Shown: one piece after another, positions 28,470 through 35,614 of the stretch
Layout of the letters: each line of letters begins with the position of its first letter
How positions within the stretch are numbered: the first letter of the stretch is position 1
Assembly (NCBI GenBank): GCA_000437375.1
Contig: FR898232.1
Span: 97,626-133,239 of the forward strand
Direction of reading: 5' to 3'
Source: Eubacterium sp. CAG:841
GTDB lineage: Bacteria > Bacillota > Clostridia > Oscillospirales > CAG-272
DNA length: 35,614 nucleotides
Notes under the pieces: generated by a model
Seen by the model: the letters and a program-made list of their open reading frames with translations, nothing else
Databases searched by the model: none
What the model was told of the DNA's origin: nothing
Translations under genes and position numbers: made by a program

Positions 28470-29228
28470 GTGGTATCATTGAGTGATTTTTCAGAGTGGA
28501 TGAAAGAGAATACCGAATTGTCCGACAGTTCAATTTATAAATACATGCGGGCTGTAAATACGATCTCAAATGAAATGCAGGGTAAAGGAGTCATTGCAAA
28601 CGATCTTCTTGTAATGTCTACTCTGCAACTTGACATTTATATACCTTTGATTTTAAATGATCCGGATTTCACGATAAAAAACCGAACCGGAAACAATATG
28701 TACAGCAATGCTCTGAAACAGTATAGGTTGTTCAGAAATGTCGAAAACTTCGATTTTGCCAATCAAAGCGAAGTTATGGGTGCCATTGAAAATTATGCAG
28801 AGCTCAAGGAGACGGAGCGCAGTGCATTGGTGAAGTCCCGAATCGGACAAGGAATATTCAGAAAATCACTTATTGAAAAATATCACGGACGTTGCGTTGT
28901 TACCGGTATTAATGAAAAGAAACTCCTTATTGCGAGTCACATTAAGCCGTGGGCGGTATGTTCAAACGCAGAACGCCTGAGCGTTGAGAACGGATTATTA
29001 CTGAGTCCGACATTTGATAAGCTGTTTGACTGTGGATTAATCTCTTTTACGAATATCGGAAAGATATTGATTTCATCGCAGCTGTCGGCAGAAGTGATTA
29101 GCAAATTGCACATTTGCGTCACAGATACATTTGATTTAAAAGTATCGGACGATTTAAAACACAACCTTGAGTATCACAGAGATGTGGTATTTACAACACA
29201 GGGACGAAAAGTTATACAAGAAAGTTGA
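28470..29228 (+). CDS. HNH endonuclease, probable restriction partner of the second methylase
   Basis: 252 residues, GTG start with GGAGGTGAT ribosome site. The N-terminal half (SLSDFSEWMKENTELSDSSI...) is helical, likely DNA-recognition. The C-terminal half is an HNH_2-type nuclease: GIFRKSLIEKYHGRCVVTGI, then LLIASHIKPWAVCSNAERLS (His of HNH), ENGLLLSPTFDKLFDCGLIS. This arrangement occurs in type II restriction enzymes beside m5C methylases. Site unknown. An accessory nuclease not tied to the methylase is a weaker option. Confidence 0.8.
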   Translation: MVSLSDFSEWMKENTELSDSSIYKYMRAVNTISNEMQGKGVIANDLLVMSTLQLDIYIPLILNDPDFTIKNRTGNNMYSNALKQYRLFRNVENFDFANQSEVMGAIENYAELKETERSALVKSRIGQGIFRKSLIEKYHGRCVVTGINEKKLLIASHIKPWAVCSNAERLSVENGLLLSPTFDKLFDCGLISFTNIGKILISSQLSAEVISKLHICVTDTFDLKVSDDLKHNLEYHRDVVFTTQGRKVIQES

Positions 29229-29311
29229 AGAGATGTAACATTGGGTGAAGAGCTTGTTTTTTTGAAAGTATAGATAACTCTTGATAGAAAAATGTTGTAC
29301 TTTCCAAGCCA

Positions 29312-29339
29312 TTTATCCATTAAGGACGATGATTATAAT
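29312..29339 (+). promoter_or_regulatory. Possible promoter of the Hachiman operon
   Basis: TATAAT at 29334-29339 with a poor -35 (TTTATC, 29312-29317) 16 nt upstream, in the 245-bp gap before hamA. The gap is AT-rich and holds no gene. Confidence 0.3.
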
Positions 29340-29473
29340 AACAATAAACAACAATTGGTATATGTTAAGCAACCATAACGATATAAAGCCATCCGTGTTA
29401 AAATTCAAAAAATATACATCAAAATTATGCCAAGTGATTGCAAATTCTTTCACCATTTAAGGGGACAAAAAAC

Positions 29474-30421
29474 ATGACTGATTTAAAAAACACATCTTTT
29501 TCGGATGGATTTGGTATATTCAATAAAGTGTATGATGTCGAATTTGACATCGTTAATAAAAACAGACTTAGACTTTTCATGCTGAATACAGAGAATAAGC
29601 TTTTTAACTATGATGAGTTGTACCAATATCTTTTGTCTAATATAACCAAGTATGTTTTTGATCGTAGAAAAAATGCCGAAATTGAGACCAATCCTATCAA
29701 AAGAAATGCGGCTACCTTAGAGGCACTCAGTCATTTCAGAAGTATAACATCCGAACAAGATAAGGGGGCAGGTGGAGAACTGGGAGAAATTTTGCTATAT
29801 CTATTTTTAGAACAGGATATGAAAGCTCCTAAATTGTTTAGTAAGGTTGAGCTTAAAACAAGTGCCATGGACTATATTAAGGGTAGTGACGGTATACATT
29901 TTAAATTTAGAGAAACATTAGATGGGAAAAAGATACTACAATTGGTTATTGGCGAAGCCAAAATACAAAATAATTTAGATGACGGAATAAAAGCAGCCTT
30001 TATGTCAATCAATACATATTTGACCCAAAATATTCAGGATAGAAACCTTCTAGATACTCATTTGATGAACCAATTAGTCGATGAAGAAGAGGCAAAAATT
30101 CTTAAGGAGTATATTCTATCAGTTCCCAGAAAGAAAAAGGAAACGGTTTTTGGAATTTTTGTTGGATATAGTCTGGAATACAAAGGCGGTGGCGATACTT
30201 CAGACGAATATGATAAAAAAGCGATTGAAGAGAATATTAAGCAGGTCTTTGAGTACAAAAGCAAAATCATAAATTATATAAACAAATATAGAATTAGCAA
30301 TTATGAATTCAACTTTTATTTTTTGCCGTTTCACGATGCTATGCGCGATCGAAAAGCGATAATTGAGTCACTTACTTGTGCAAGTCCTCATTTGAAATGG
30401 GGGGATATTAAGAATGGATAG
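29474..30421 (+). CDS. hamA: HamA, DUF1837 nuclease of a Hachiman defence system
   Basis: 315 residues from the ATG at 29474 (AAGGGG ribosome site); an upstream in-frame start has none. DUF1837 family: DKGAGGELGEILLYLFLEQD, SKVELKTSAMDYIKGSDGIH and LQLVIGEAKIQNNLDDGIKA. A PD-(D/E)xK-like set is visible: Glu102/Glu105, Asp139 and Glu161-x-Lys163. In Hachiman, HamA is held by the helicase HamB and released to degrade DNA when phage or damage is sensed (published family knowledge). The gene overlaps hamB by 8 bp. Codons are clearly more AT-rich than in the flanking core genes, suggesting transfer. Confidence 0.9.
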   Translation: MTDLKNTSFSDGFGIFNKVYDVEFDIVNKNRLRLFMLNTENKLFNYDELYQYLLSNITKYVFDRRKNAEIETNPIKRNAATLEALSHFRSITSEQDKGAGGELGEILLYLFLEQDMKAPKLFSKVELKTSAMDYIKGSDGIHFKFRETLDGKKILQLVIGEAKIQNNLDDGIKAAFMSINTYLTQNIQDRNLLDTHLMNQLVDEEEAKILKEYILSVPRKKKETVFGIFVGYSLEYKGGGDTSDEYDKKAIEENIKQVFEYKSKIINYINKYRISNYEFNFYFLPFHDAMRDRKAIIESLTCASPHLKWGDIKNG

Positions 30422-33005
30422 TTTGTCGAATCTAATTTTGAAAAACATTTTAGAAGATCAAGAATTGCAAAAAACATATGAGAGCTTACTAACCAATTAT
30501 GCAAAGTCATTATTGGAAAATATAAGTTTTGAATTTAATGACGAGCACAGAATTTTATTAAACTACGCAGATTTACTGTCATTATCAGATGAAGAAAAGC
30601 ATAATAACATTGCACAACAAATAGTTATTATTTTGTCGCAGCTTTTCCCTCAAAATGATGAAGTGAAATTTGTAAAAGAAAGCGTATATCAAAATGTCTC
30701 AAATTTTGCATCATATTCATTACTTAAAAAGCGGGGGATGCTTTCAAACGCTGGATATGAGTTTTTAAGAGAATTAGAAGTTGAACAACATAGAATAGAA
30801 AATCTCGCACCTGATGCAGAAAATTCTTTGTTTGACACCCAGAAACAAGTGCTAAGCGGGCTTCATAGGAATCAGTTTTATAGCTTCTCAGCTCCCACAT
30901 CAATGGGGAAAACTTTCGTAATAAAGATGTTTATCAAGAACAAATTACGGAATGGTAATTATGAAAACTTCGTTATAGTGGCTCCGACAAGGGCATTGCT
31001 ATCTGAAATTGCAAACAACTTAATTATTGATTTAAAAGATGTATTGGGTCTAAACAAGCATAAGGTAATAACAAATATTGCCGCTGTTAACTCTGAAGAA
31101 AAATTTATTGCTGTATTAACGCCAGAAAGACTATACTACTCGCTTCTTAAACAATCTGATATTCGATTAAGTTATATTTTTATTGATGAGGCTCATAAAA
31201 TATCTGACAAGGACAAGAGAAGTGTTATATACTACAAAATTTTAGATATGCTAAAAGGAAGATCTGATGCAAGTATTTACTTTGCGTCGCCAATTATTCC
31301 GAATCCAGACATATATCTTGACTTAACTGATTTTTATACACAGTCTGATAATCAATCTGCTGGGAGAGCTTTTACTTTTTCTCCAGTGATACAAAATAAA
31401 ATATATTTAGATTTCCAAGGTAATGAGTATTCTGCTATAAATAATATTTCTGGCAGTATAATTTCATGTGGTAGTCTTGCTGGTTTTAGTTCTGATAAAA
31501 TGAGGGCTTTAATTACCCTCGGAAGAGATAAATGTAATTTGATTTATGTTTCTTCGGCCAATAAAGCGGTAGATTATGCAAATCAATTAATGGACTTGCT
31601 CGATAAAGATAACACAGATTCGGATATATACAAAGAATTAGATAGTGTCGCAAGGCAAATAGAAGAAAAAATACATGAAAAATATTATTTGGCAAACTTA
31701 GTTCGTAAAAGAATAGCTTTTCATATAGGTGCTTTGCCGGCAGAGATTCGTTCTCAGATTGAACAACTTCTCAGAAAAGGATATATCAGATATTGTTTCT
31801 GTACCAGTACATTATTGGAAGGTGTTAATGTTCCCGTTGATAATCTATTCGTTTTTGATAATAAAAAGGGTTTTGCCAAGATGTCCATAATAGATGCATT
31901 TAATCTGATCGGACGAGCCGGAAGAGTAACTCTAAACGAGTTTGGCAATGTATTTTTGATTGTTGAAAAAGTTAATCAGCGGAACTTCTATAACGATGTT
32001 TTGCTTAAACAATTGCCTGAACAATCTTTATTGCCGAAAGAGGCATTGAGTAACCGGCATAAACGGTATATTGTCGAGACATTGCTGGAAGGAAGGACAA
32101 ATCTTCTTCAGGAAGGAGAAAAGTACGCTGACCATAGTTTCACGGAAATAACATATGATTATGCAAGCAAGTGCCTTAACATGCTGTTACATGATTTGTG
32201 TTCAAAAAGAGATAGTTATATAGTGAGAGACTTCAGAAAAAGTGGTGCGTTGCAACCTCAAAATATTATAGATATTAGAAATATGTTCTCAAATATAGTG
32301 CAAGAGGACGATGATATCAATGTTTCTGCAAAGCAAAAGGAGTCGTTATATAGAGCAATAAGACAAAGCGATATTAACTATCCTCGATCCTTAGAGTACC
32401 AAGATTGCTTATCTTTTCTTAGAAAGTTATCGGAGATTTTTCAATGGACGGTTTATGAAAAAGACACTCTGGGAAAAGGCGACAGACTCAGTTATTATGC
32501 GGTAATACTTACACAGTGGATGTCTAGCAAAGGTATGCACGAAATAATTCGCGGAGCAATCGATAACTATGAGCGAAATCGCGGGAAACTTATTTCATAT
32601 GATCCTGTTTATCATCTGGAAAATTACAATGGATCCATCAAGCACAAAAACCAAATTATTAATGATGTTATGAAAGATATTGAGCATGTTATCAACTATA
32701 AATTTTCTATGTATTTTCTTAGATTTTCTGAAGCCATTATTAAAGTGCGCGGGAAAGATGCTTTGGTTAATGATTGGTATGACTATGTGGAGTATGGAAC
32801 CAATAATGATTTGGTTATTGACCTTCAAAAACACGGCTTTACAAGAGAACAAGCTCTACGATTGCTTAGACCTCCATATAATGTGTATGTTAATAATGCT
32901 AATGGTGAAGTTGCTATTGATCTGAGAATAGAGGATTATGTTTCCGGTGAGTTGAAACAAGCAATTGAAATCGTAAAAATTAATTATCCAGAGATATTCA
33001 ATTAA
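30414..33005 (+). CDS. hamB: HamB, superfamily 2 helicase of a Hachiman defence system
   Basis: 863 residues. Walker A SAPTSMGKTFVI (159-170), motif Ia VIVAPTRALLSEIA, Walker B/DExH IFIDEAHKIS (258-261 DEAH), motif III-like YFASPI, motif V CTSTLLEGVNVP (463-474) and motif VI NLIGRAGRVT (GRAGR 500-504). The N-terminal 150 residues are helical and the C-terminal 300 are specific to the family. HamB scans DNA and controls HamA. Directly downstream of and overlapping hamA, which with the DUF1837 protein makes the Hachiman pair complete. AT-rich throughout; no frameshift or stop. Confidence 0.92.
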   Translation: MDSLSNLILKNILEDQELQKTYESLLTNYAKSLLENISFEFNDEHRILLNYADLLSLSDEEKHNNIAQQIVIILSQLFPQNDEVKFVKESVYQNVSNFASYSLLKKRGMLSNAGYEFLRELEVEQHRIENLAPDAENSLFDTQKQVLSGLHRNQFYSFSAPTSMGKTFVIKMFIKNKLRNGNYENFVIVAPTRALLSEIANNLIIDLKDVLGLNKHKVITNIAAVNSEEKFIAVLTPERLYYSLLKQSDIRLSYIFIDEAHKISDKDKRSVIYYKILDMLKGRSDASIYFASPIIPNPDIYLDLTDFYTQSDNQSAGRAFTFSPVIQNKIYLDFQGNEYSAINNISGSIISCGSLAGFSSDKMRALITLGRDKCNLIYVSSANKAVDYANQLMDLLDKDNTDSDIYKELDSVARQIEEKIHEKYYLANLVRKRIAFHIGALPAEIRSQIEQLLRKGYIRYCFCTSTLLEGVNVPVDNLFVFDNKKGFAKMSIIDAFNLIGRAGRVTLNEFGNVFLIVEKVNQRNFYNDVLLKQLPEQSLLPKEALSNRHKRYIVETLLEGRTNLLQEGEKYADHSFTEITYDYASKCLNMLLHDLCSKRDSYIVRDFRKSGALQPQNIIDIRNMFSNIVQEDDDINVSAKQKESLYRAIRQSDINYPRSLEYQDCLSFLRKLSEIFQWTVYEKDTLGKGDRLSYYAVILTQWMSSKGMHEIIRGAIDNYERNRGKLISYDPVYHLENYNGSIKHKNQIINDVMKDIEHVINYKFSMYFLRFSEAIIKVRGKDALVNDWYDYVEYGTNNDLVIDLQKHGFTREQALRLLRPPYNVYVNNANGEVAIDLRIEDYVSGELKQAIEIVKINYPEIFN

Positions 33006-33009
33006 AAAG

Positions 33010-33056
33010 AACGGAGACTGTATTTTCGGTACGAACCCAGAGATGCAGTCTCCGTT
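33010..33056 (+). terminator. Terminator after hamB
   Basis: AACGGAGACTG(T)A pairs with TGCAGTCTCCGTT across a 21-nt loop, 5 bp after the hamB stop; followed by TGTGTT, so the T-tract is weak. The 33.06-33.27 kb stretch beyond holds a GGGTG-A-CACCC palindrome and no gene. Confidence 0.65.
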
Positions 33057-33274
33057 TGTGTTATGGCTTTGATCCGAAAAAATATAATAAATTATTGGGT
33101 GACACCCCTACTTTTACAAAAAAGATGTCCGTTGTCAAGTGAGGGGACAAAATCATCACCGAAGCACGGCTAAGGTATATGTGAAACCAAATATAATTGC
33201 TAACTTTTTCGATTTTCTCTGGACTTCCTGATGCCTTTATGGTATTGTGTGTGCTTACGAAGGAGGTGCGCACG

Positions 33275-33328
33275 ATGGTAAGGATTACGATTAATTTGTG
33301 TTACAGGCGAAGGGGCGATAAACAATGA
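33275..33328 (+). CDS. Possible 17-residue leader peptide before the XRE gene
   Basis: ATG at 33275 with a strong ribosome site (AAGGAGGTG, 7 nt upstream) encodes MVRITINLCYRRRGDKQ and stops at TGA (33326-33328), overlapping the next ATG (ATGA). The very good ribosome site and exact overlap suggest translational coupling; the peptide is basic and unknown. Confidence 0.4.
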   Translation: MVRITINLCYRRRGDKQ

Positions 33329-33666
33329 ATGACAACAGCTGTCCTTCCGCAATCGGCAGGCGCATTGCCGACTTGCGCCGTGAAGTCGGGCTTACACAAG
33401 GAAAGCTGGCGGAAAAAGCGGATATTTCGGTGGTGCATCTGTCAAACATTGAACTCGGCAAGAAAACGCCGGGGTTGTCCACACTCATCCGGATTGCAGA
33501 AGCGCTCGATGTGGCAACCGACTGGATTCTGCGGGCAAACACACCCGGCACATACGCCGTGGCGAACGAGAAAATCGGAGAGTTGCTCGACGACTGCACA
33601 AATGACGAAATGTTGAGCATTCTTCGCATTCTCGAAGAAGTCAAGAATGCTATGCGGCATAACTGA
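33325..33666 (+). CDS. XRE-family transcriptional regulator
   Basis: 113 residues. Helix-turn-helix at about 9-64: IGRRIADLRREVGLTQGKLA, EKADISVVHLSNIELGKKTP and GLSTLIRIAEALDVATDWIL, the typical Cro/CI fold of small phage- and element-type repressors. The C-terminal 40 residues (VANEKIGELLDDCTNDEMLS...) are a helical dimer or effector part. It is preceded by the short coupled ORF and followed by a hairpin terminator candidate. Confidence 0.85.
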   Translation: MNDNSCPSAIGRRIADLRREVGLTQGKLAEKADISVVHLSNIELGKKTPGLSTLIRIAEALDVATDWILRANTPGTYAVANEKIGELLDDCTNDEMLSILRILEEVKNAMRHN

Positions 33667-33682
33667 ATAAAGGAACGGCGTT

Positions 33683-33712
33683 AGCGGGACTGTAAGCCCC
33701 GCTTTCGCTTTT
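33683..33712 (+). terminator. Terminator candidate after the XRE gene
   Basis: AGCGGG pairs with CCCGCT over a 9-nt loop, followed by TTCGCTTTT. The rest of the 250-bp gap up to the lexA-like gene contains its promoter and operator only. Confidence 0.5.
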
Positions 33713-33849
33713 GAATGCAAAAGAAGGGTAATTACAAGCAAACATATAAATCGCGCGTGCGACCGTTTTGGAGGCAATGTGGGGCATCAGAATCTGCGCC
33801 GCAGGAAACAAAGAAAAAACATAGCGAAACAAAAAGTTCTGAAAACCTA

Positions 33850-33878
33850 TTGACAAGGCGTCTTTGCTATGATATAAT
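33850..33878 (+). promoter_or_regulatory. Promoter of the LexA-like gene
   Basis: TTGACA (33850-33855), 17-nt spacer, TATAAT (33873-33878), 40 bp before the ATG at 33918. Confidence 0.85.
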
Positions 33879-33880
33879 AA

Positions 33881-33897
33881 CAGAACAATGAGTTCTG
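33881..33897 (+). promoter_or_regulatory. LexA-type operator
   Basis: CAGAAC-AATGA-GTTCTG, a perfect 6-bp inverted repeat 3 bp after the -10. A half-site copy (AGTTCTGAAAA) lies at 33835-33845 upstream of the -35. It resembles Gram-positive SOS boxes (GAAC...GTTC) with a slightly wider or different centre. Confidence 0.65.
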
Positions 33898-33917
33898 AAA
33901 TTGCTTGAGGTGTACTT

Positions 33918-34529
33918 ATGAGAGTCATGAGTGAAGAAAAACTGCAAAAGCTCGCGGAGTTTATCAAGCAGTATGCGCGGGACAACAACGGGGAATCCCC
34001 GAGTCTTGCGGATATTATGGAATATATGGGCATGGTCAAGTCGACCGCGTACCGGCACATTTTGGAGCTTGAAAAGCGCGGCATCATTTCCTATTCGGGG
34101 AAAAACACGCTGGAAACACCCTTGCAGAAGAAAATGCACGTGATGTCCCGCCGTATTCCCGTGGTCGGAATGATCGTGTGCGGCACGCCCGACGAGCAGG
34201 AGGAGCATGTTTCAAGATACCTTGCCGTTCCGGAGGAGTGGCTCGACGGTGAATGCTTTCTGCTTGAAGCATACGGCGATTCCATGGCGGACATCGGCGT
34301 TCATACGGGCGACCTTGTGCTGGTCAAGAAAACAAATGTCGCAACCGACGGGCAGGTTGTCGTTGCGCTTACGGAAGAAGGAAACACACTCAAGCGCCTG
34401 CATTACGAGAACGGCAAGCCCGTGTTGTACGCGGAAAACAGTAGCTACACCGAAAAGCAGCGCGTCATCCACCCGAAAGAGCTGACGATTCAGGGAGTGG
34501 CGCTGAAGGTTATCAAAGATATTGTCTGA
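33918..34529 (+). CDS. LexA-type self-cleaving repressor
   Basis: 203 residues. N-terminal winged-helix LexA DNA-binding part (EKLQKLAEFIKQYARDNNGE, SPSLADIMEYMGMVKSTAYR then HILELEKRGI); C-terminal S24 peptidase with Ser122 in AYGDSMADIGVHTGDLVLVK and Lys159 in GNTLKRLHY. The 37-residue Ser-Lys distance matches E. coli LexA. The scissile bond is probably Cys88-Gly89 (IVCGTP) instead of the usual Ala-Gly. Sited in an island and with its own operator, it may be an element-borne SOS repressor rather than the host lexA; the two cannot be told apart here. GAGGTG ribosome site. Confidence 0.88.
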   Translation: MRVMSEEKLQKLAEFIKQYARDNNGESPSLADIMEYMGMVKSTAYRHILELEKRGIISYSGKNTLETPLQKKMHVMSRRIPVVGMIVCGTPDEQEEHVSRYLAVPEEWLDGECFLLEAYGDSMADIGVHTGDLVLVKKTNVATDGQVVVALTEEGNTLKRLHYENGKPVLYAENSSYTEKQRVIHPKELTIQGVALKVIKDIV

Positions 34530-34549
34530 AAGGCGCAAAGGAGGCATTT

Positions 34550-34969
34550 ATGAAACCGTCAGAATACCCGCCGGCAGAACTGAGATATGGGGAAAACTAC
34601 TTGGCAATTGAAGAATGTGGTTTTTACTGTGAAGATGCCAATAAAGGATATCCGTGCAACGCCACTGTCTGGTTGAGAGTAAAATCAGGAACATTTCAGG
34701 CATACGCTTCCTGCGACTGTGCCACACAGCAATTTTACGACTTTGTGGAGCAGTTGCAGAAGATGTACGAGTTTCAATGTTTCAATGCAACACTCTCGGC
34801 AATGTACTATGGTAGCTATGTATCGTTGGCATTGGATAAAAAGGGGCATATCAAGGTTGAGGGCAAAATTTTTGATGACGGAATGGAACAGTGCCTGATT
34901 TTTACCTTTACGACCGACCAAAGCACACTGCCGCCGTTCATCAGTGGCTTAAAAAATATGATATCGTAG
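34550..34969 (+). CDS. Small protein resembling WapI-type immunity proteins
   Basis: 139 residues. Seen: ATVWLRVKSGTFQAYASCDC, a central TQQFYDFVEQLQKMYE helix, GSYVSLALDKKGHIKVEGKI and FTFTTDQSTLPPFISGLKNM. This alternating beta pattern with W-x-x-x-x-x-S/G-x-F, D-K-x-G-x-I and TDQ-x-x-L-x-x-F resembles immunity proteins named for WapI toxins; the link is from memory and there is no toxin in the window. 20 bp after the LexA-like gene, ribosome site AAAGGAGG. Function uncertain. Confidence 0.5.
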   Translation: MKPSEYPPAELRYGENYLAIEECGFYCEDANKGYPCNATVWLRVKSGTFQAYASCDCATQQFYDFVEQLQKMYEFQCFNATLSAMYYGSYVSLALDKKGHIKVEGKIFDDGMEQCLIFTFTTDQSTLPPFISGLKNMIS

Positions 34970-35013
34970 CAACCAAAAAACGAACAACTGCGCTTGACCG
35001 AAAGGAAAAAATT

Positions 35014-35614
35014 ATGACGCTTGAAGAACTGAAAATCCGTCAGCTGACAAATCAATATCTGCTCGCTCCCGCGGACAAATTGACCGTGATGCGCGACCTT
35101 TGCGGAGTGCAGGCGCAGTTTATGATGAACGCTTTGCACTCACTGAAAATCCGTACAAACGACTATGACGAGCAGACCGTCGCCGATGGGCTTGTGAAAA
35201 ACTGGTCTGTGCGCGGCACAGTTCACGTGTTTGCCGAAAGCGATTTGCCGCTGTTTATCCGGTGCAACAACGGGGCGGATTATCGCAAAAACGAATGGCA
35301 GGGATATTCCTATATGAAAAATCAGCGCCCGTGCTGGGCTTTGACACCCGAACGGCAGAAATATCTTGCGGATATCATCATCTTGGCGGTTACGGAGAGG
35401 GCATACACGCGCGACGAGCTGAAGGAGCTTTGCCGCGCAAACGGGATGACAAAGATTGAAGAGGATTGTATGTTCGAGTCATGGGGCGGAGGTATACGCG
35501 AGCTTTGCGTGCGCGGCTTTATGAATTATACGGTGCAGGAGAAAAAGCAGTATATCGCCTCGCCCGAGTTTTCTCCGATTCCCGAGGAAGAAGCAAAATT
35601 TGAGATAGCGCGGC
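35014..35614 (+). CDS. AlkZ/YcaQ-like winged-helix DNA-binding protein (cut by window edge)
   Basis: At least 200 residues from the ATG at 35014 (AAAGGA ribosome site), open to the window edge. LEELKIRQLTNQYLLAPADK, VMRDLCGVQAQFMMNALHSL and KNWSVRGTVHVFAESDLPLF match the HTH_42 family (winged-helix, AlkZ/YcaQ DNA glycosylases that unhook alkylated or crosslinked bases). The QAQ at about 33-35 corresponds to the QxQ catalytic motif of that family as I recall it. The C-terminal half lies outside the window. Confidence 0.78.
   Translation, partial: MTLEELKIRQLTNQYLLAPADKLTVMRDLCGVQAQFMMNALHSLKIRTNDYDEQTVADGLVKNWSVRGTVHVFAESDLPLFIRCNNGADYRKNEWQGYSYMKNQRPCWALTPERQKYLADIIILAVTERAYTRDELKELCRANGMTKIEEDCMFESWGGGIRELCVRGFMNYTVQEKKQYIASPEFSPIPEEEAKFEIAR

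Noticed and set aside
29474..33005. A new two-gene defence system
   Set aside because: The DUF1837 nuclease plus SF2 helicase with overlapping genes fits the known Hachiman system.

Overview
The window looks like chromosomal DNA from a spore-forming, strictly anaerobic member of the Firmicutes (class Clostridia), probably an uncultured gut lineage. The evidence is sporulation genes (spoIVB, a spoIIE-like gene, a SleC/SpoIID-type spore cortex operon), reverse rubrerythrin for oxidative stress, Gram-positive-type promoters with 17-bp spacers, strong Shine-Dalgarno sites and many intrinsic terminators. No 16S gene is present, so a finer placement is not possible.

Layout. (1) 1-2.1 kb, minus strand: the 5' part of a spoIIE-like gene and a complete spoIVB. 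(2) 2.1-2.6 kb: an AT-rich spacer with 16-bp tandem repeats, a palindrome and the 3' scrap of a DAHP synthase gene. (3) 2.6-5.4 kb, minus: the rpmG-secE-nusG-rplK-rplA operon, with a structured leader containing a terminator-like hairpin; SecE carries an unusual N-terminal extension. (4) 5.4-7.6 kb, minus: gpmI and a YwiB-like gene. (5) 7.6-12.1 kb, plus: a small DUF6897-like membrane protein, a secreted or membrane protein, three overlapping or adjoining spore cortex/germination-type genes, and a small gene coupled to a CDP-alcohol phosphatidyltransferase. (6) 12.2-18.5 kb, minus: a 2-oxoacid dehydrogenase complex operon (DeoR-type regulator, E2, E3, fused alpha/beta E1). (7) 18.6-21.3 kb, minus: ribF, a DD-carboxypeptidase homologue whose three active-site motifs are all altered, and a small membrane protein. 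(8) 21.4-22.4 kb, plus: a PerR/Fur regulator with a Fur-type box, and reverse rubrerythrin.

(9) From about 22.7 kb the character changes. A 3' tRNA remnant followed by its terminator, together with direct repeats, looks like one end of an integrated element. Beyond it lies a defence island: an ART-like DUF3990 toxin candidate with an overlapping XRE gene and paired operators; a zinc-ribbon protein; a regulator plus a HaeIII-type restriction-modification pair; a second cytosine methylase with an HNH nuclease; and a complete two-gene Hachiman system (HamA/HamB). The island continues with an XRE regulator, a LexA-type repressor with its own operator, an immunity-like protein and a truncated AlkZ-like winged-helix gene at the right edge.

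The core genes are ordinary in kind. The main points of interest are the composite defence island, the SecE extension, the degenerate DD-carboxypeptidase and the rpmG leader. I did not find a clearly new defence system: the main two-gene system at 29.5-33.0 kb matches Hachiman.
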